DNA of 23,305 bases from DATHVI01 sp035461385 (GCA_035461385.1 DATHVI010000024.1:1-23305), one strand, 5' to 3'. Counted from the first letter of the stretch, positions 1 through 7,850 are shown. Numbers and translations are program-made. The notes: generated by a model from the sequence alone, not told the origin.

Positions 1-2
1 CG

Positions 3-1676
3 GTGGCCGCGGCGATCGCCGCGGCGCTGATCGGATCCGCCGTCGTGCTGCGCCGCCGGGTCGATCTTGCACCCGGCCCGGGCGCCGGCGCCGCGGTCGC
101 GACGGCTGGGCTCGCGGCGCTGGCGGCATCGCTTCCGTTCATCGTCGAGCGCCGGTTCGGGATCCTCGGGACCGGGCTCAACCCCGACATGTCGCAGCAC
201 CTGCTCGCCACCGAGCGGCTCGCCGCCGGGGGAACCGACCGCCTGATCGCCGACGGCTATCCGCTCGGGCCGCACGCGCTCGTCGCCGGCCTCGCCGAGC
301 TCGGGCCCAGCAGCGTGCACGCGTTCGGGGGGCTCCAGATCGCGATCGCCGTCGCCGCGAGCCTCGCCCCGCTCGCCCTGCTCGCGGGCGTGGGGGCGCG
401 GTGGCGGGTCGCCGGCGCGCTGGTGGTCGGGTTCGCCTACCTCGTCGCCGCCTACCTCGTCCAGGGCGCGTTCAAGGAGACGGCGCAGGCGCTGTTCGTG
501 GTCGCGTTCGCGATCGCCCTCCACGAGCTCGGCCGCGAGTGGCGGCAGGTCGCGCCCGAACGGCGGTGGCGGCGGGGGCTGCCGCTCGCCGCGCTCGCGA
601 TCGGGAGCGTCTACGCCTACAGCTTCCCCGGGCTCACCTGGCTCGCCGGCGCGGCGGCGATCTGGGCGGCGGCCGAGCTGATCCGCGCCGCGCGCGCCGG
701 GGGGCTCGGACGGGCGCGCCGACTCGCCCGCGAGGCGGCGGCACCGGCGGCGTTCGCGGTCGCGGTGCTCGCGGCCGCGACCGCGCCCGAGATCGGGCGG
801 GTGGTCGAGTTCGCCCGCTTCGAGACCTTCGATCCCGACGGGCCGGGGCTCGGAAACCTGTTCAACCGGCTCTCGCCGCTGGTCGCGCTCGGCGTCTGGC
901 CGTCGGGTGACTTCAGGGTCGAGCCGGGCGATGGCGCCGCCCCGGCGATCGCGTTCTACGCCGGGGCGGCGCTCGCGCTCGCGGCGGCCGCGGTCGGGCT
1001 GCGGGCGTCGCTCGGCCGCGGCGAGCCGGCGGTGCCCGCGGCGCTCGCCGCCGCCGCCGTGCTGTGGCTTTACGCGCTCACCGCCGGGACGCCGTACCAG
1101 GAGGCGAAGGCGCTCGCGATCGCGGCGCCGCTGGTCGCCTTGGTCACGGTTCGCGGCCTTGCGAGCGCCGGGCCGCGCCCGCTCGGGCTGGCATACCTCG
1201 CCGCCGCGGGCGCGAGCGCGCTGCTCGTGCTCGCCAACGGCCCCGTCGGCCCGAGCTCCCACTCGCCGGCGCTGCGCGAGCTCCAGCCCGAGCTCGGCGC
1301 CGGGTCGACGCTCGTCCTCGCGCCGCCGGAGCTGCTGCGCGACGAGCACGGCCGCGACTACCTCGTCTGGGAGCTGCGCGGCGGCCGCGTGTGCGTCGCC
1401 GAGGCGGGGCCGTCCTCGGGCGACCAACCGCCGGCCGGGATCGCGCGGGTGCTGGTCGTCGACGGCGATCCGGGGGCGCCGCCGTTCGCCGGGCTCGACC
1501 TCGAACGCGCGACGCCCGAGTACGCGCTCTGGGAACCCGCCGACCCGGTCGCCGGCGAGGCCCCGTGCCCGTTCATCGCCGACGGCGCCCGGGCCGATCC
1601 GGCGGCCGCCTCCGCCGAGCCGCAAGGGTCGATCCGGCGGCCGCCTCCGCCGAGCCGCAAGGGTCGCCTGAGTAGC
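3..1676 (+). CDS. Polytopic membrane protein, 5' end outside window, read in frame into thrS
   Basis: About 558 codons are visible and the frame is open at the left edge, so the true start probably lies upstream; the GTG at position 3 is only the first possible start in the window. The protein has roughly ten hydrophobic segments rich in Ala, Leu and Val. An extracytoplasmic-looking motif (DMSQHLLATERL, then YPLGPHALVA) near residues 60-95 recalls GT-C-like or other large actinobacterial membrane proteins. After about residue 440 it becomes a hydrophilic domain. I do not recognise the function. No stop in this frame precedes thrS. If one copy of the 35-bp repeat at 1596-1665 is removed, the protein ends at TAG 1673-1675, one base before the thrS ATG. 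The apparent 1217-residue fusion with thrS is therefore probably a product of the duplication, not a real bifunctional protein. Confidence 0.6.
1596..1665 (+). repeat. Perfect 35-bp tandem duplication at gene end
   Basis: Positions 1596-1630 and 1631-1665 are identical and directly adjacent. The unit is 35 bp, not a multiple of three, so the second copy changes the reading frame. It removes the stop (TAG 1673-1675) of the upstream membrane-protein gene and joins that frame to thrS at 1677. Deleting one copy restores a normal gene end. It may be a real recent slippage event or an assembly or consensus error. Confidence 0.95.
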
Positions 1677-3656
1677 ATGGCCGTCGCTGTGCCCGGAGTC
1701 ACCGTCACCCTTCCCGACGGCTCACCACTCGAGCTCGAGGCCGGCGCCACCGGTGCCGACGCCGCCGCGGCGATCGGGCCGCGGCTCGCACGCGACGCGC
1801 TCGGGGTGCGGGTCAACGGCGAGCTCCGCGACCTCGGCGCCGAGCTCCCCGACGGGGCCGAGATCCGGATCATCACGCCGACGAGCGAAGGCGACGACCG
1901 CGACGCCGCACTCTGGCTCGTCCGCCACGACGCCGCGCACGTGATGGCGACCGCGGTCCTCGACCTCTGGCCGGGCACCAAGGTGTCGATCGGCCCGCCG
2001 GTTGCCGACGGCTTCTACTACGACTTCGAGTTCCCCGACGGCGCTCGCCCGTCCGAGGACGACCTCGAGCGGATCGAGGAGCGGATGCGGGCCCATGTCG
2101 AGGCCGACGAGCCGTTCGAGCGCTCCGAGCTTCCCGTCGCCGAGGCGATCGAGCGCTTCCGCGACGCCGACCAGCCGTACAAGGTCGAGCTGATCGAGGA
2201 CCTCGTCCGCGACGAGGGGGTGGAGTCGGTCTCGCTCTACCGCAACGGCCCGTTCACCGACCTCTGTCGCGGCCCGCACGCGCCGTCGACCGGCCGGGTC
2301 GGGGCGTTCAAGCTGAGCGCGGTCGCCGGCGCGTACTGGCGCGGCGACGAGACCCGGCAGATGCTGACCCGGATCTACGGGACCGCGTTCCACAGCCGGC
2401 GCGAGCTCGACGAGCACCTCGAGCGGCTCGAGCAGGCGCGGGCGCGCGACCACCGCCGGCTCGGTCCGGAGCTCGGCCTGTTCACCTTCCGCGAGGAGGC
2501 CCCGGGGATGCCGTTCTGGCTGCCGCAGGGCGCGGTCCTCCTCGACCTGGTCGAGCGCGAGGTCCGCGACCAGCTCGACCGCCGCGGCTACGTCCGCATC
2601 GACACTCCGCAGATCCTCGACGAGGAGCTGTGGCACCGCTCTGGCCACTACGAGAACTACCGCGAGAACATGTTCTTCGCCGAGCCGTCGGAGCGCGACC
2701 GCGATCAGCGCGGGCGCCGGTTCGCGGTCCGGCCGATGAACTGCCCGGGCGCCTGCCTGGTCTTCGACTCCGAGCGCCACTCCTACCGCGAGCTTCCGCT
2801 GCGACTGGCCGAGTTCGGTCGCGTCTCGCGGTTCGAGCGCGAGGGCGTCCTCCACGGGCTGCTGCGGGTGCGCGCCTTCACCCAGGACGACGCGCACGTC
2901 TACTGCACCCCCGAGCAGGCGCCCGACGAGGTGATCGACATCGTCGAGGCGATCGACGAGCTCTACGCGCGGTTCGGCTTCGACTCGGTCGAGGTCGAGC
3001 TCTCGACCAGGCCCGAGAAGTCGATCGGAACCGACGAGGAGTGGGAGCAGGCGACCGAGATGCTCCGTTCGGCGCTCGAGCGGATCGGGCGCGAGTACCG
3101 CCTCAATCCCGGCGAGGGCGCTTTCTACGGACCGAAGATCGACTTCCACGTCACCGATGCGCTCGGGCGCTCGTGGCAGCTCGGCACCTGCCAGATCGAC
3201 TTCTTCATGCCGGAGCGATTCGAGCTCAGCTACCAGGGCGCCGACAACGCCGACCACCGGCCGGTGATGATCCACCGCGCGCTGCTCGGCTCGATGGAGC
3301 GCTTCGTCGGGATCCTGATCGAGCACCACGGAGGTCGCTTCCCCGTCTGGCTCGCGCCGGTGCAGGCGGCGGTGCTGCCGGTCGCCGACCGCCACCTCGA
3401 CTACGCCGAGCGGGTCGGCGCCGAGCTTCGCGCCGCCGGCGTACGGGCGCGGATCGACGGCCGGTCGGAGTCGGTCGGCAAGAAGATCCGCGACGCCGAG
3501 CTCGCCAAGCTCCCCTACATGCTCGTCGTCGGCGATCGTGAGACCGAGGCCGAACAGGTCTCGGTGCGCGAGCACGACGCCGGCGACCTCGGCGCGATGA
3601 CCGTGGCCGAGCTTGCGGACCGGATCGCGGCCGAGTCGGATGGCGGCCCCAACTAG
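1677..3656 (+). CDS. thrS: Threonyl-tRNA synthetase
   Basis: A class II aminoacyl-tRNA synthetase of 659 residues that charges tRNA-Thr. In order it has a TGS domain (about residues 8-66), an editing domain with HDAAH (H84, H88) and DLCRGPH (C197, H201) for clearing mischarged Ser, the class II catalytic core (about 270-550), and a C-terminal anticodon-binding domain beginning near APVQAAVLP. MNCPG supplies Cys356, a zinc ligand by family analogy, and later His residues in DDAHVYC and MIHRALLGSMERF complete the expected set. Motif 3 is GSMERFVGILIEH. I chose ATG 1677 because the TGS domain begins a few residues later; the only Shine-Dalgarno-like AAGGG (1659-1663) is 13 nt away, and GTG 1689 is possible. 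The frame is open upstream because of the duplication, so automatic callers may give a falsely long protein. The end overlaps the next gene by 17 nt. Confidence 0.97.
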   Translation: MAVAVPGVTVTLPDGSPLELEAGATGADAAAAIGPRLARDALGVRVNGELRDLGAELPDGAEIRIITPTSEGDDRDAALWLVRHDAAHVMATAVLDLWPGTKVSIGPPVADGFYYDFEFPDGARPSEDDLERIEERMRAHVEADEPFERSELPVAEAIERFRDADQPYKVELIEDLVRDEGVESVSLYRNGPFTDLCRGPHAPSTGRVGAFKLSAVAGAYWRGDETRQMLTRIYGTAFHSRRELDEHLERLEQARARDHRRLGPELGLFTFREEAPGMPFWLPQGAVLLDLVEREVRDQLDRRGYVRIDTPQILDEELWHRSGHYENYRENMFFAEPSERDRDQRGRRFAVRPMNCPGACLVFDSERHSYRELPLRLAEFGRVSRFEREGVLHGLLRVRAFTQDDAHVYCTPEQAPDEVIDIVEAIDELYARFGFDSVEVELSTRPEKSIGTDEEWEQATEMLRSALERIGREYRLNPGEGAFYGPKIDFHVTDALGRSWQLGTCQIDFFMPERFELSYQGADNADHRPVMIHRALLGSMERFVGILIEHHGGRFPVWLAPVQAAVLPVADRHLDYAERVGAELRAAGVRARIDGRSESVGKKIRDAELAKLPYMLVVGDRETEAEQVSVREHDAGDLGAMTVAELADRIAAESDGGPN

Positions 3657-4525
3657 CACCCGCGTCGCGGGCGTCGAACGCCCCGCGCCGCAGCCGGCGG
3701 GGATGGACCCAGAGCTACGCCCCGGGTGGCGCGAGCGCCTCGGTGGCTGGATCGAGAGCCCGGGGCCTCGCAACTTCATCATCGCGCTGATCGTCGTCAA
3801 CGCGGTCGTCCTCGGGCTCGCTCGAGGACCGGATCGGCTCGGTGCTCGCGGCGGTCAACGCCGCGATCCTCGCCGTCTTCGTGGTCGAGATCACGATCAA
3901 GCTGGTCGCGTTCGGGCCGCGCTTCTTCCGCTCGGGCTGGAACGTCTTCGACTTCCTCGTCGTCGGCATCGCCCTCGTCCCCGGGTCCGGCCCGCTGCGG
4001 ATCCTCCGCTCGCTGCGCGTCCTCCGCGTCCTCCGCCTCGTCTCCCAGGTGCAGCGGCTTCGCGACATCGTCGAGTCGGTGCTGCGCGCGCTTCCCGGGC
4101 TCGGCTGGACGACGCTGCTCCTCGGGCTCGTCTTCTACGTCTGCGGGGTGATCGGGGCGGAGCTCTTCGGCGACTCGTTCCCGGAGTGGTTCGGAGGCCT
4201 CGGGGCGAGCCTGTTCTCGCTCTTCCAGGTGATGACGCTCGAGTCGTGGTCGAGCGGGATCGCGCGGATCGTGATGGAGACCTACGGCTGGGCGTGGCTC
4301 TACTTCGTCACCTTCATCCTGATCGCGAGCTTCATGGTCCTGAACCTGTTCATCGCGATCATCGTCTCCGCGACCCAGTCGCTGCACGCCGACGAGGAGG
4401 AGGCGGAGCGCCAGGAGGTCCTCGACGAGCTGCGCGAGATTCGCCGGCGCCTCGACGAGCTCGCTCGCGACGGGGGTGCCGGCGGCACCCACGCGCCCGC
4501 CGCCCGATCGCCCATCGACGGCTGA
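3640..4525 (+). pseudogene. NaChBac-type voltage-gated sodium channel, frameshifted in the S1-S2 loop
   Basis: The parts encode a six-helix bacterial voltage-gated cation channel in two frames. Frame A from ATG 3640 (or ATG 3703) gives a short N-terminus and S1 (NFIIALIVVNAVVLGL). At about 3820 the homology moves to another frame, which starts LEDRIGSVL and runs to the stop at 4523-4525. That part has S2, S3, an S4 sensor with Arg at every third position (LRILRSLRVLRVLRL), S5, a pore with selectivity filter TLESWS (4235-4252), S6 and a Glu/Arg-rich C-terminal coiled coil. In NaChBac relatives TLESWS confers sodium selectivity and channels form homotetramers. The junction lacks 3k+2 bases and probably a few S1-S2 loop residues. 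It could be a decayed gene or a sequence error; all other parts look intact. The start overlaps the end of thrS. Confidence 0.85.
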
Positions 4526-4533
4526 GCAGCCTC

Positions 4534-4539
4534 TATACT
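4534..4539 (+). promoter_or_regulatory. Likely -10 box TATACT, leaderless architecture
   Basis: TATACT is close to the sigma-70/HrdB -10 consensus and lies 8 nt before an ATG at 4548, so transcription would begin at or beside that ATG. It sits just after the channel gene and is a good candidate for the promoter of infC-rpmI-rplT. No convincing -35 box was seen. Confidence 0.55.
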
Positions 4540-4547
4540 CGGCCGCG

Positions 4548-4580
4548 ATGAAGGGCACCCAGATCCGAGCGCGCCGCTGA
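4548..4580 (+). CDS. Possible 10-codon leader minigene upstream of infC
   Basis: ATG 4548 opens a 10-residue reading frame (MKGTQIRARR) ending at TGA 4578-4580. It sits 8 nt after the TATACT box, so it would be translated as a leaderless mRNA start. The infC start is about 80 nt further on, across a pyrimidine-rich stretch. It could be a leader peptide that couples or regulates infC expression, or a chance frame at the transcript start. Nothing else about its sequence suggests a function. Confidence 0.35.
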   Translation: MKGTQIRARR

Positions 4581-4659
4581 GCGTCCGTGCCCCTTCCCGC
4601 TTCGTTCCCGTCCCCTCGCCTATCGCAGTCAGCTTGACGCTTCCCGCCGACCTGAGCTA

Positions 4660-5262
4660 GTGCCGGTCCCGAGACGGTTCGACCGGCAGCCCCCCGAGCG
4701 CGACCCGACGCGGATCAACGAGCGGATCCGCGTCGCCCAGGTGCGCCTGATCGACGAGGACGGCAGCCAGATCGGCGTCGTCAAGACCGACGACGCGTTG
4801 AAGATGGCCCACGAGCGCGACCTCGACCTGGTCGAGGTGGCGCCGCAGGCGCGCCCGCCGGTCGCGCGGCTGCTCGACTACTCGAAGTACAAGTACGAGC
4901 AGGAGCAGAAGGCGAAGGCCGCGCGCAAGCACCAGCAGCAGGTGAACGTGCGCGAGATCAAGCTGCGGCCGAAGATCGCCGACCACGACTACGAGACGAA
5001 GAAGGGGCACGTCGAGCGGTTCCTGCGCCAGCAGGACAAGGTCAAGGTGACGATCATGTTCCGCGGCCGCGAGCAGGCGCATCCCGAGCGCGGCCGGGCC
5101 CTGCTCGAGCGGCTCTTCGAGGACCTCGGGGGCCTCGCGACGATCGAGCAGCGCCCGCTCCAGGAGGGCCGCAACATGCACATGCTGCTCGCGCCGACGC
5201 GCGACGGGGCGGGGCGCGGCAAGGCTGACGACGCGCCGGCCGACGCCAGCTCGGCCGCCTGA
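4660..5262 (+). CDS. infC: Translation initiation factor IF-3
   Basis: This 200-residue protein binds the 30S subunit, keeps it apart from 50S and checks the start codon. The N-terminal IF-3 domain begins at RINERIRVAQVRLIDEDG (about residues 19-90). A lysine-rich linker (YSKYKYEQEQKAKAARKHQQ) leads to the C-terminal domain with KLRPKIADHDYETKKGHVERFL and VTIMFRGRE. The last 20 or so residues are an unconserved Ala/Asp tail. The start is uncertain: GTG 4660 is used because it is the furthest in-frame canonical start, but no clear Shine-Dalgarno precedes it, and infC often uses unusual start codons such as ATT or ATC. It is the first gene of infC-rpmI-rplT, 63 nt before rpmI. Confidence 0.95.
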   Translation: MPVPRRFDRQPPERDPTRINERIRVAQVRLIDEDGSQIGVVKTDDALKMAHERDLDLVEVAPQARPPVARLLDYSKYKYEQEQKAKAARKHQQQVNVREIKLRPKIADHDYETKKGHVERFLRQQDKVKVTIMFRGREQAHPERGRALLERLFEDLGGLATIEQRPLQEGRNMHMLLAPTRDGAGRGKADDAPADASSAA

Positions 5263-5325
5263 GGCCGGCCGGAGCCGCGCCGGGCGGCGAATCCCGCCGC
5301 GGGCCTGCTTGAATAGCTGGCTCCG

Positions 5326-5532
5326 ATGCCGAAGATGAAGACCCATTCCGGCGCCAAGAAGCGCTTCCGCAAGACCGCGAAGGGCAAGCTGCGGGGGCGG
5401 CGCGCCTACTCGAGCCACATCCTCGAGAAGAAGCCGCCGAAGCGCAAGCGGCGGATGGCGAAGCCCTCGGTGATCTCGAAGCCCGACCGCAAGCGCGTCC
5501 GCGCGCTGCTCGGCGAGAGGGGCGGCGAATGA
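5326..5532 (+). CDS. rpmI: 50S ribosomal protein L35
   Basis: A small, very basic protein of 68 residues, close to the usual 64-66. It begins with the family signature MPKMKTHSGAKKRFRKT and continues with basic HILEKKPPKRKRR and a C-terminal VRALLGER. It is a structural component of the large ribosomal subunit. Its ATG at 5326 follows a 63-nt gap after infC. Its TGA overlaps the rplT ATG in an ATGA arrangement, so the two are probably translationally coupled, as expected for this conserved operon. Confidence 0.97.
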   Translation: MPKMKTHSGAKKRFRKTAKGKLRGRRAYSSHILEKKPPKRKRRMAKPSVISKPDRKRVRALLGERGGE

Positions 5533-5888
5533 GCCGGGCGACCAACGCCGTCGCGCGCAAGCGGCGCAAGAAGAAGGTCCTGCGCCAGGCGCGCGGCTAC
5601 TGGGGCCGCAAGCACTCGAGCTACCGGCTCGCCCACGAGCAGGTGATGCGCTCGGGGCAGTACGCGTACCGCGACCGCCGCCGGCGCAAGCGCGACATGC
5701 GGCGGCTGTGGATCATCAGGATCAACGCCGCCGCGCGGCGCGAGGGCATGACGTACTCGGAGCTGATGCACGGCCTCAAGCAGGCCGGGGTCGAGGTCAA
5801 CCGCAAGCTGCTCGCCGACATCGCGGTTCGCGATCCCGAGGCCTTCCGCCGATTTGCCGAGCAGGCCCGGGGGGCTGTCGAGGCCTGA
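5529..5888 (+). CDS. rplT: 50S ribosomal protein L20
   Basis: A protein of 119 residues, the normal length for L20, a 23S rRNA-binding protein needed early in 50S assembly. The N-terminal extension is strongly basic (RKRRKKKVLRQARGYWGRKHSSYRLA), and the globular part has WIIRINAAARREGMTYSELMHGL and NRKLLADIAVRDPEAF, all typical. ATG 5529 overlaps the rpmI stop by 4 nt, and an AGGGG Shine-Dalgarno lies about 8 nt upstream within rpmI. In E. coli and Bacillus L20 represses its own operon through mRNA structures; I could not identify such a structure here. The gene is followed by an intrinsic terminator. Confidence 0.97.
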   Translation: MSRATNAVARKRRKKKVLRQARGYWGRKHSSYRLAHEQVMRSGQYAYRDRRRRKRDMRRLWIIRINAAARREGMTYSELMHGLKQAGVEVNRKLLADIAVRDPEAFRRFAEQARGAVEA

Positions 5889-5917
5889 GCGCTCGACAGC
5901 CGAGAGGAGGACTCCCC

Positions 5918-5942
5918 GGGCGCCCACGAGGCGCCCTTTTTC
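5918..5942 (+). terminator. Rho-independent terminator after rplT
   Basis: GGGCGCC (5918-5924) pairs perfectly with GGCGCCC (5930-5936) around a 5-nt loop (CACGA) and is followed at once by five T residues (5937-5941). This is a textbook intrinsic terminator 30 nt after the rplT stop. It marks the end of the infC-rpmI-rplT transcript. Confidence 0.9.
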
Positions 5943-5959
5943 GTTCCCGACCGACAGCG

Positions 5960-6676
5960 ATGATCACGAGCAAGGACAACGAGAAGCTGAAGCTGGTCCG
6001 CCGCCTCGCCGAGCGCAAGCACCGCGACCGCGAAGGGCTGTTCGCGGTCGAGGGCGAGGACCTGCTCGCGGCGGCGCTGGCGGCGGGGCACGAGCCCGTG
6101 CTGGTGCTGAGTGCGGCCGGGTCGGGCATCGACGGCACCGAGGTGGCGCCGGAGCTCCTCGACTCGGTCTCGGCACTGGGCTCGGGGACCCGGGTGATCT
6201 CGGTCTGGCGGCGCTCGTGGTCGCGCCCCGCGGGTCCGGTTTGCGTCTACCTGCACGGCGTCGCCGACCCAGGCAACGTCGGCGCCGTGATCCGAACCGC
6301 GCATGCGCTGGTCGACGGCACCGTCGCCCTCGGTCCCGGGTGCGCCGACCCGCACTCGCCGAAGGCGACCCGGGCGAGCATGGGGTCGGCGTTCGGGCAG
6401 CCGATCGCCCGCGCCGGCGTCGAGGAGACGCCGCGGCCGCGGATTGCGCTCGTCGCCCACGGCGGCGAGGTGCCCGGCGAGGTGCGCCCGCCGGTGACGA
6501 TCTGCCTCGGCGCCGAGCGCGCCGGGCTCCCGGGCGAGGTCGTCGAAGCCTGCGAGCGGCGGTGGACGATCCCGCTCCGCGATCACGGCGCCGAGTCGCT
6601 CAACGTCGCCGCGGCGGCGGCGATAGCGCTCGGGCGGATATCGTCGGCGGCCGCCGAACAGGACGGAGCGAGCTGA
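5960..6676 (+). CDS. SpoU/TrmH-family RNA 2'-O-methyltransferase
   Basis: A protein of 238 residues from the SPOUT (trefoil-knot) superfamily, which transfers a methyl group from SAM to a ribose 2'-OH in rRNA or tRNA. An N-terminal substrate-binding domain (about 1-85, starting ITSKDNEKLKLVRRL) precedes the SpoU domain. The three SpoU motifs are present: DPGNVGAVIRTA (from residue 103), ICLGAERAGLPGEV, and IPLRDHGAESLNVAAAAAIAL. This position between rplT and pheS is common for such genes, and the product is often annotated as a 23S rRNA methyltransferase, but the exact target base cannot be read from sequence. ATG 5960 is 18 nt after the terminator and has no clear Shine-Dalgarno. The TGA overlaps the pheS ATG by one base (TGATG). 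Confidence 0.9.
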   Translation: MITSKDNEKLKLVRRLAERKHRDREGLFAVEGEDLLAAALAAGHEPVLVLSAAGSGIDGTEVAPELLDSVSALGSGTRVISVWRRSWSRPAGPVCVYLHGVADPGNVGAVIRTAHALVDGTVALGPGCADPHSPKATRASMGSAFGQPIARAGVEETPRPRIALVAHGGEVPGEVRPPVTICLGAERAGLPGEVVEACERRWTIPLRDHGAESLNVAAAAAIALGRISSAAAEQDGAS

Positions 6677-7848
6677 TGCTGGATCGAATCGAGGAGCTGA
6701 AGGCCGAAGCGGAGGCGGCGATCGCCGCGGCGCCAGGCGCCGGCGAGCTCGAGGAGCTCCGGGTTGCCTACCTTGGCCGCAAGTCCGAGCTGACGTCGAT
6801 CCTGCGCGGGATCGGCGACCTCGACCCGACGGAGCGCGGTCCGGTCGGCGCGGCCGCGAACGCCGTCCGCCAGGCGCTCGAGGGGGCGCTCACGGCTCGC
6901 CGCTCAGAGCTCGAGGCGGCCGAGCTCGAGCGCTCGCTGCTCGACGACGTGATCGACGTCACCCTGCCGGGGACGCCGCCGGTGGCGACTGGCCACCTGC
7001 ACCTGCTGACCCGCACCAGGCGCGAGATCGAGGACGTCTTCGTCGGCCTCGGCTACCGGGTGATGGAGGGACCGGACGTCGAGCACGACTATTACAACTT
7101 CACCGCCCTCAACCACCCGCCCGGGCATCCGGCGCGGATGGTCCAGGACAGCTTCTACGTCGACCCGAAGAGCCTCGCCGAAGGGATCCGCGTGCCCGCC
7201 TGGGCGGTCGCCCGCGATCCCGCCGCCCCCGGACGCGAAGCGGAGGAGGCGGCGGGCCCTGATGCACTCCTTCCGCCCGGTCCCCGGGACGTCCTCCTCC
7301 GCACCCACACCTCGCCGATGCAGATCCGGGCGATGGAGTCGCAGCCGCCGCCGATCTTCATCGTCGTCCCGGGGACGGCCTACCGGCGCGACACGATCGA
7401 CGCCACCCACTCGCCGATGTTCCACCAGGTCGAGGGCCTCGCGGTCGGCGACGGCGTCTCGCTCGCCGACCTCGCCGGGACGCTCCAGGAGGCCGCGCGG
7501 GCGCTGTTCGGCCCCGACCGCGAGACACGGCTGAAACCCGACTTCTTCCCGTTCACCGAGCCGAGCGTCCAGGTCGACGTCTCGTGCATGGTCTGCGGCG
7601 GCAGCGGCCGGGTCGACGGCGGCGAGCGCGATCCGGTCTGCAAGGGAACCGGCTGGATCGAGATCCTCGGCGCCGGGATGGTCGACCCGAACGTGTTCGG
7701 GTTCGTCGAGCGCTCCGGCTACGACCCGCAGACGGTCCAGGGGTTCGCGTTCGGGATGGGGATCGAGCGGATCGCGATGCTCAAGCACGGCGTCCCCGAC
7801 CTGCGGATGTACTACGAGAACGACCTCCGCTTCCTGGGGCAGTTCTAG
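6676..7848 (+). CDS. pheS: Phenylalanyl-tRNA synthetase alpha subunit, with an extra internal segment
   Basis: This is the catalytic alpha subunit of the alpha2-beta2 class II enzyme that charges tRNA-Phe. At 390 residues it is about 40-50 longer than usual. The N-terminus is an alpha-helical coiled-coil arm (about 1-100). The catalytic core follows with GYRVMEGPDVEHDYYNF, NHPPGHPARM, LLRTHTSPMQIRAM, YRRDTIDATHSPMFHQVEGL and the C-terminal GFAFGMGIERIAMLKHGVPDLR. Two insertions stand out. Residues about 164-205 (42 residues, Ala/Pro/Glu rich) separate DSFYVD from VLLRTHTSP, which normally nearly abut. A shorter one lies in CMVCGGSG...VCKGTGWIEI. Both are in frame and all core motifs survive. 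ATG 6676 overlaps the previous stop, with GGAG about 7 nt upstream. Confidence 0.96.
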   Translation: MLDRIEELKAEAEAAIAAAPGAGELEELRVAYLGRKSELTSILRGIGDLDPTERGPVGAAANAVRQALEGALTARRSELEAAELERSLLDDVIDVTLPGTPPVATGHLHLLTRTRREIEDVFVGLGYRVMEGPDVEHDYYNFTALNHPPGHPARMVQDSFYVDPKSLAEGIRVPAWAVARDPAAPGREAEEAAGPDALLPPGPRDVLLRTHTSPMQIRAMESQPPPIFIVVPGTAYRRDTIDATHSPMFHQVEGLAVGDGVSLADLAGTLQEAARALFGPDRETRLKPDFFPFTEPSVQVDVSCMVCGGSGRVDGGERDPVCKGTGWIEILGAGMVDPNVFGFVERSGYDPQTVQGFAFGMGIERIAMLKHGVPDLRMYYENDLRFLGQF

Positions 7849-7850
7849 CG

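Noticed and set aside
1722..3800. 692-codon open frame on the minus strand across thrS
   Set aside because: Shadow frame typical of high-GC DNA opposite a real gene. It has no recognisable domain, and the plus-strand ThrRS motifs fully account for the region.
3813..3846. Programmed ribosomal frameshift in the channel gene
   Set aside because: No slippery heptamer or clear downstream structure at the junction, and loop residues appear to be missing, so a deletion or sequence error fits better.
4580..5326. L20-type autoregulatory leader or riboswitch before infC or rpmI
   Set aside because: Only a short, weak 5-bp stem (5283-5298) was found before rpmI; no convincing conserved structure could be recognised by eye.
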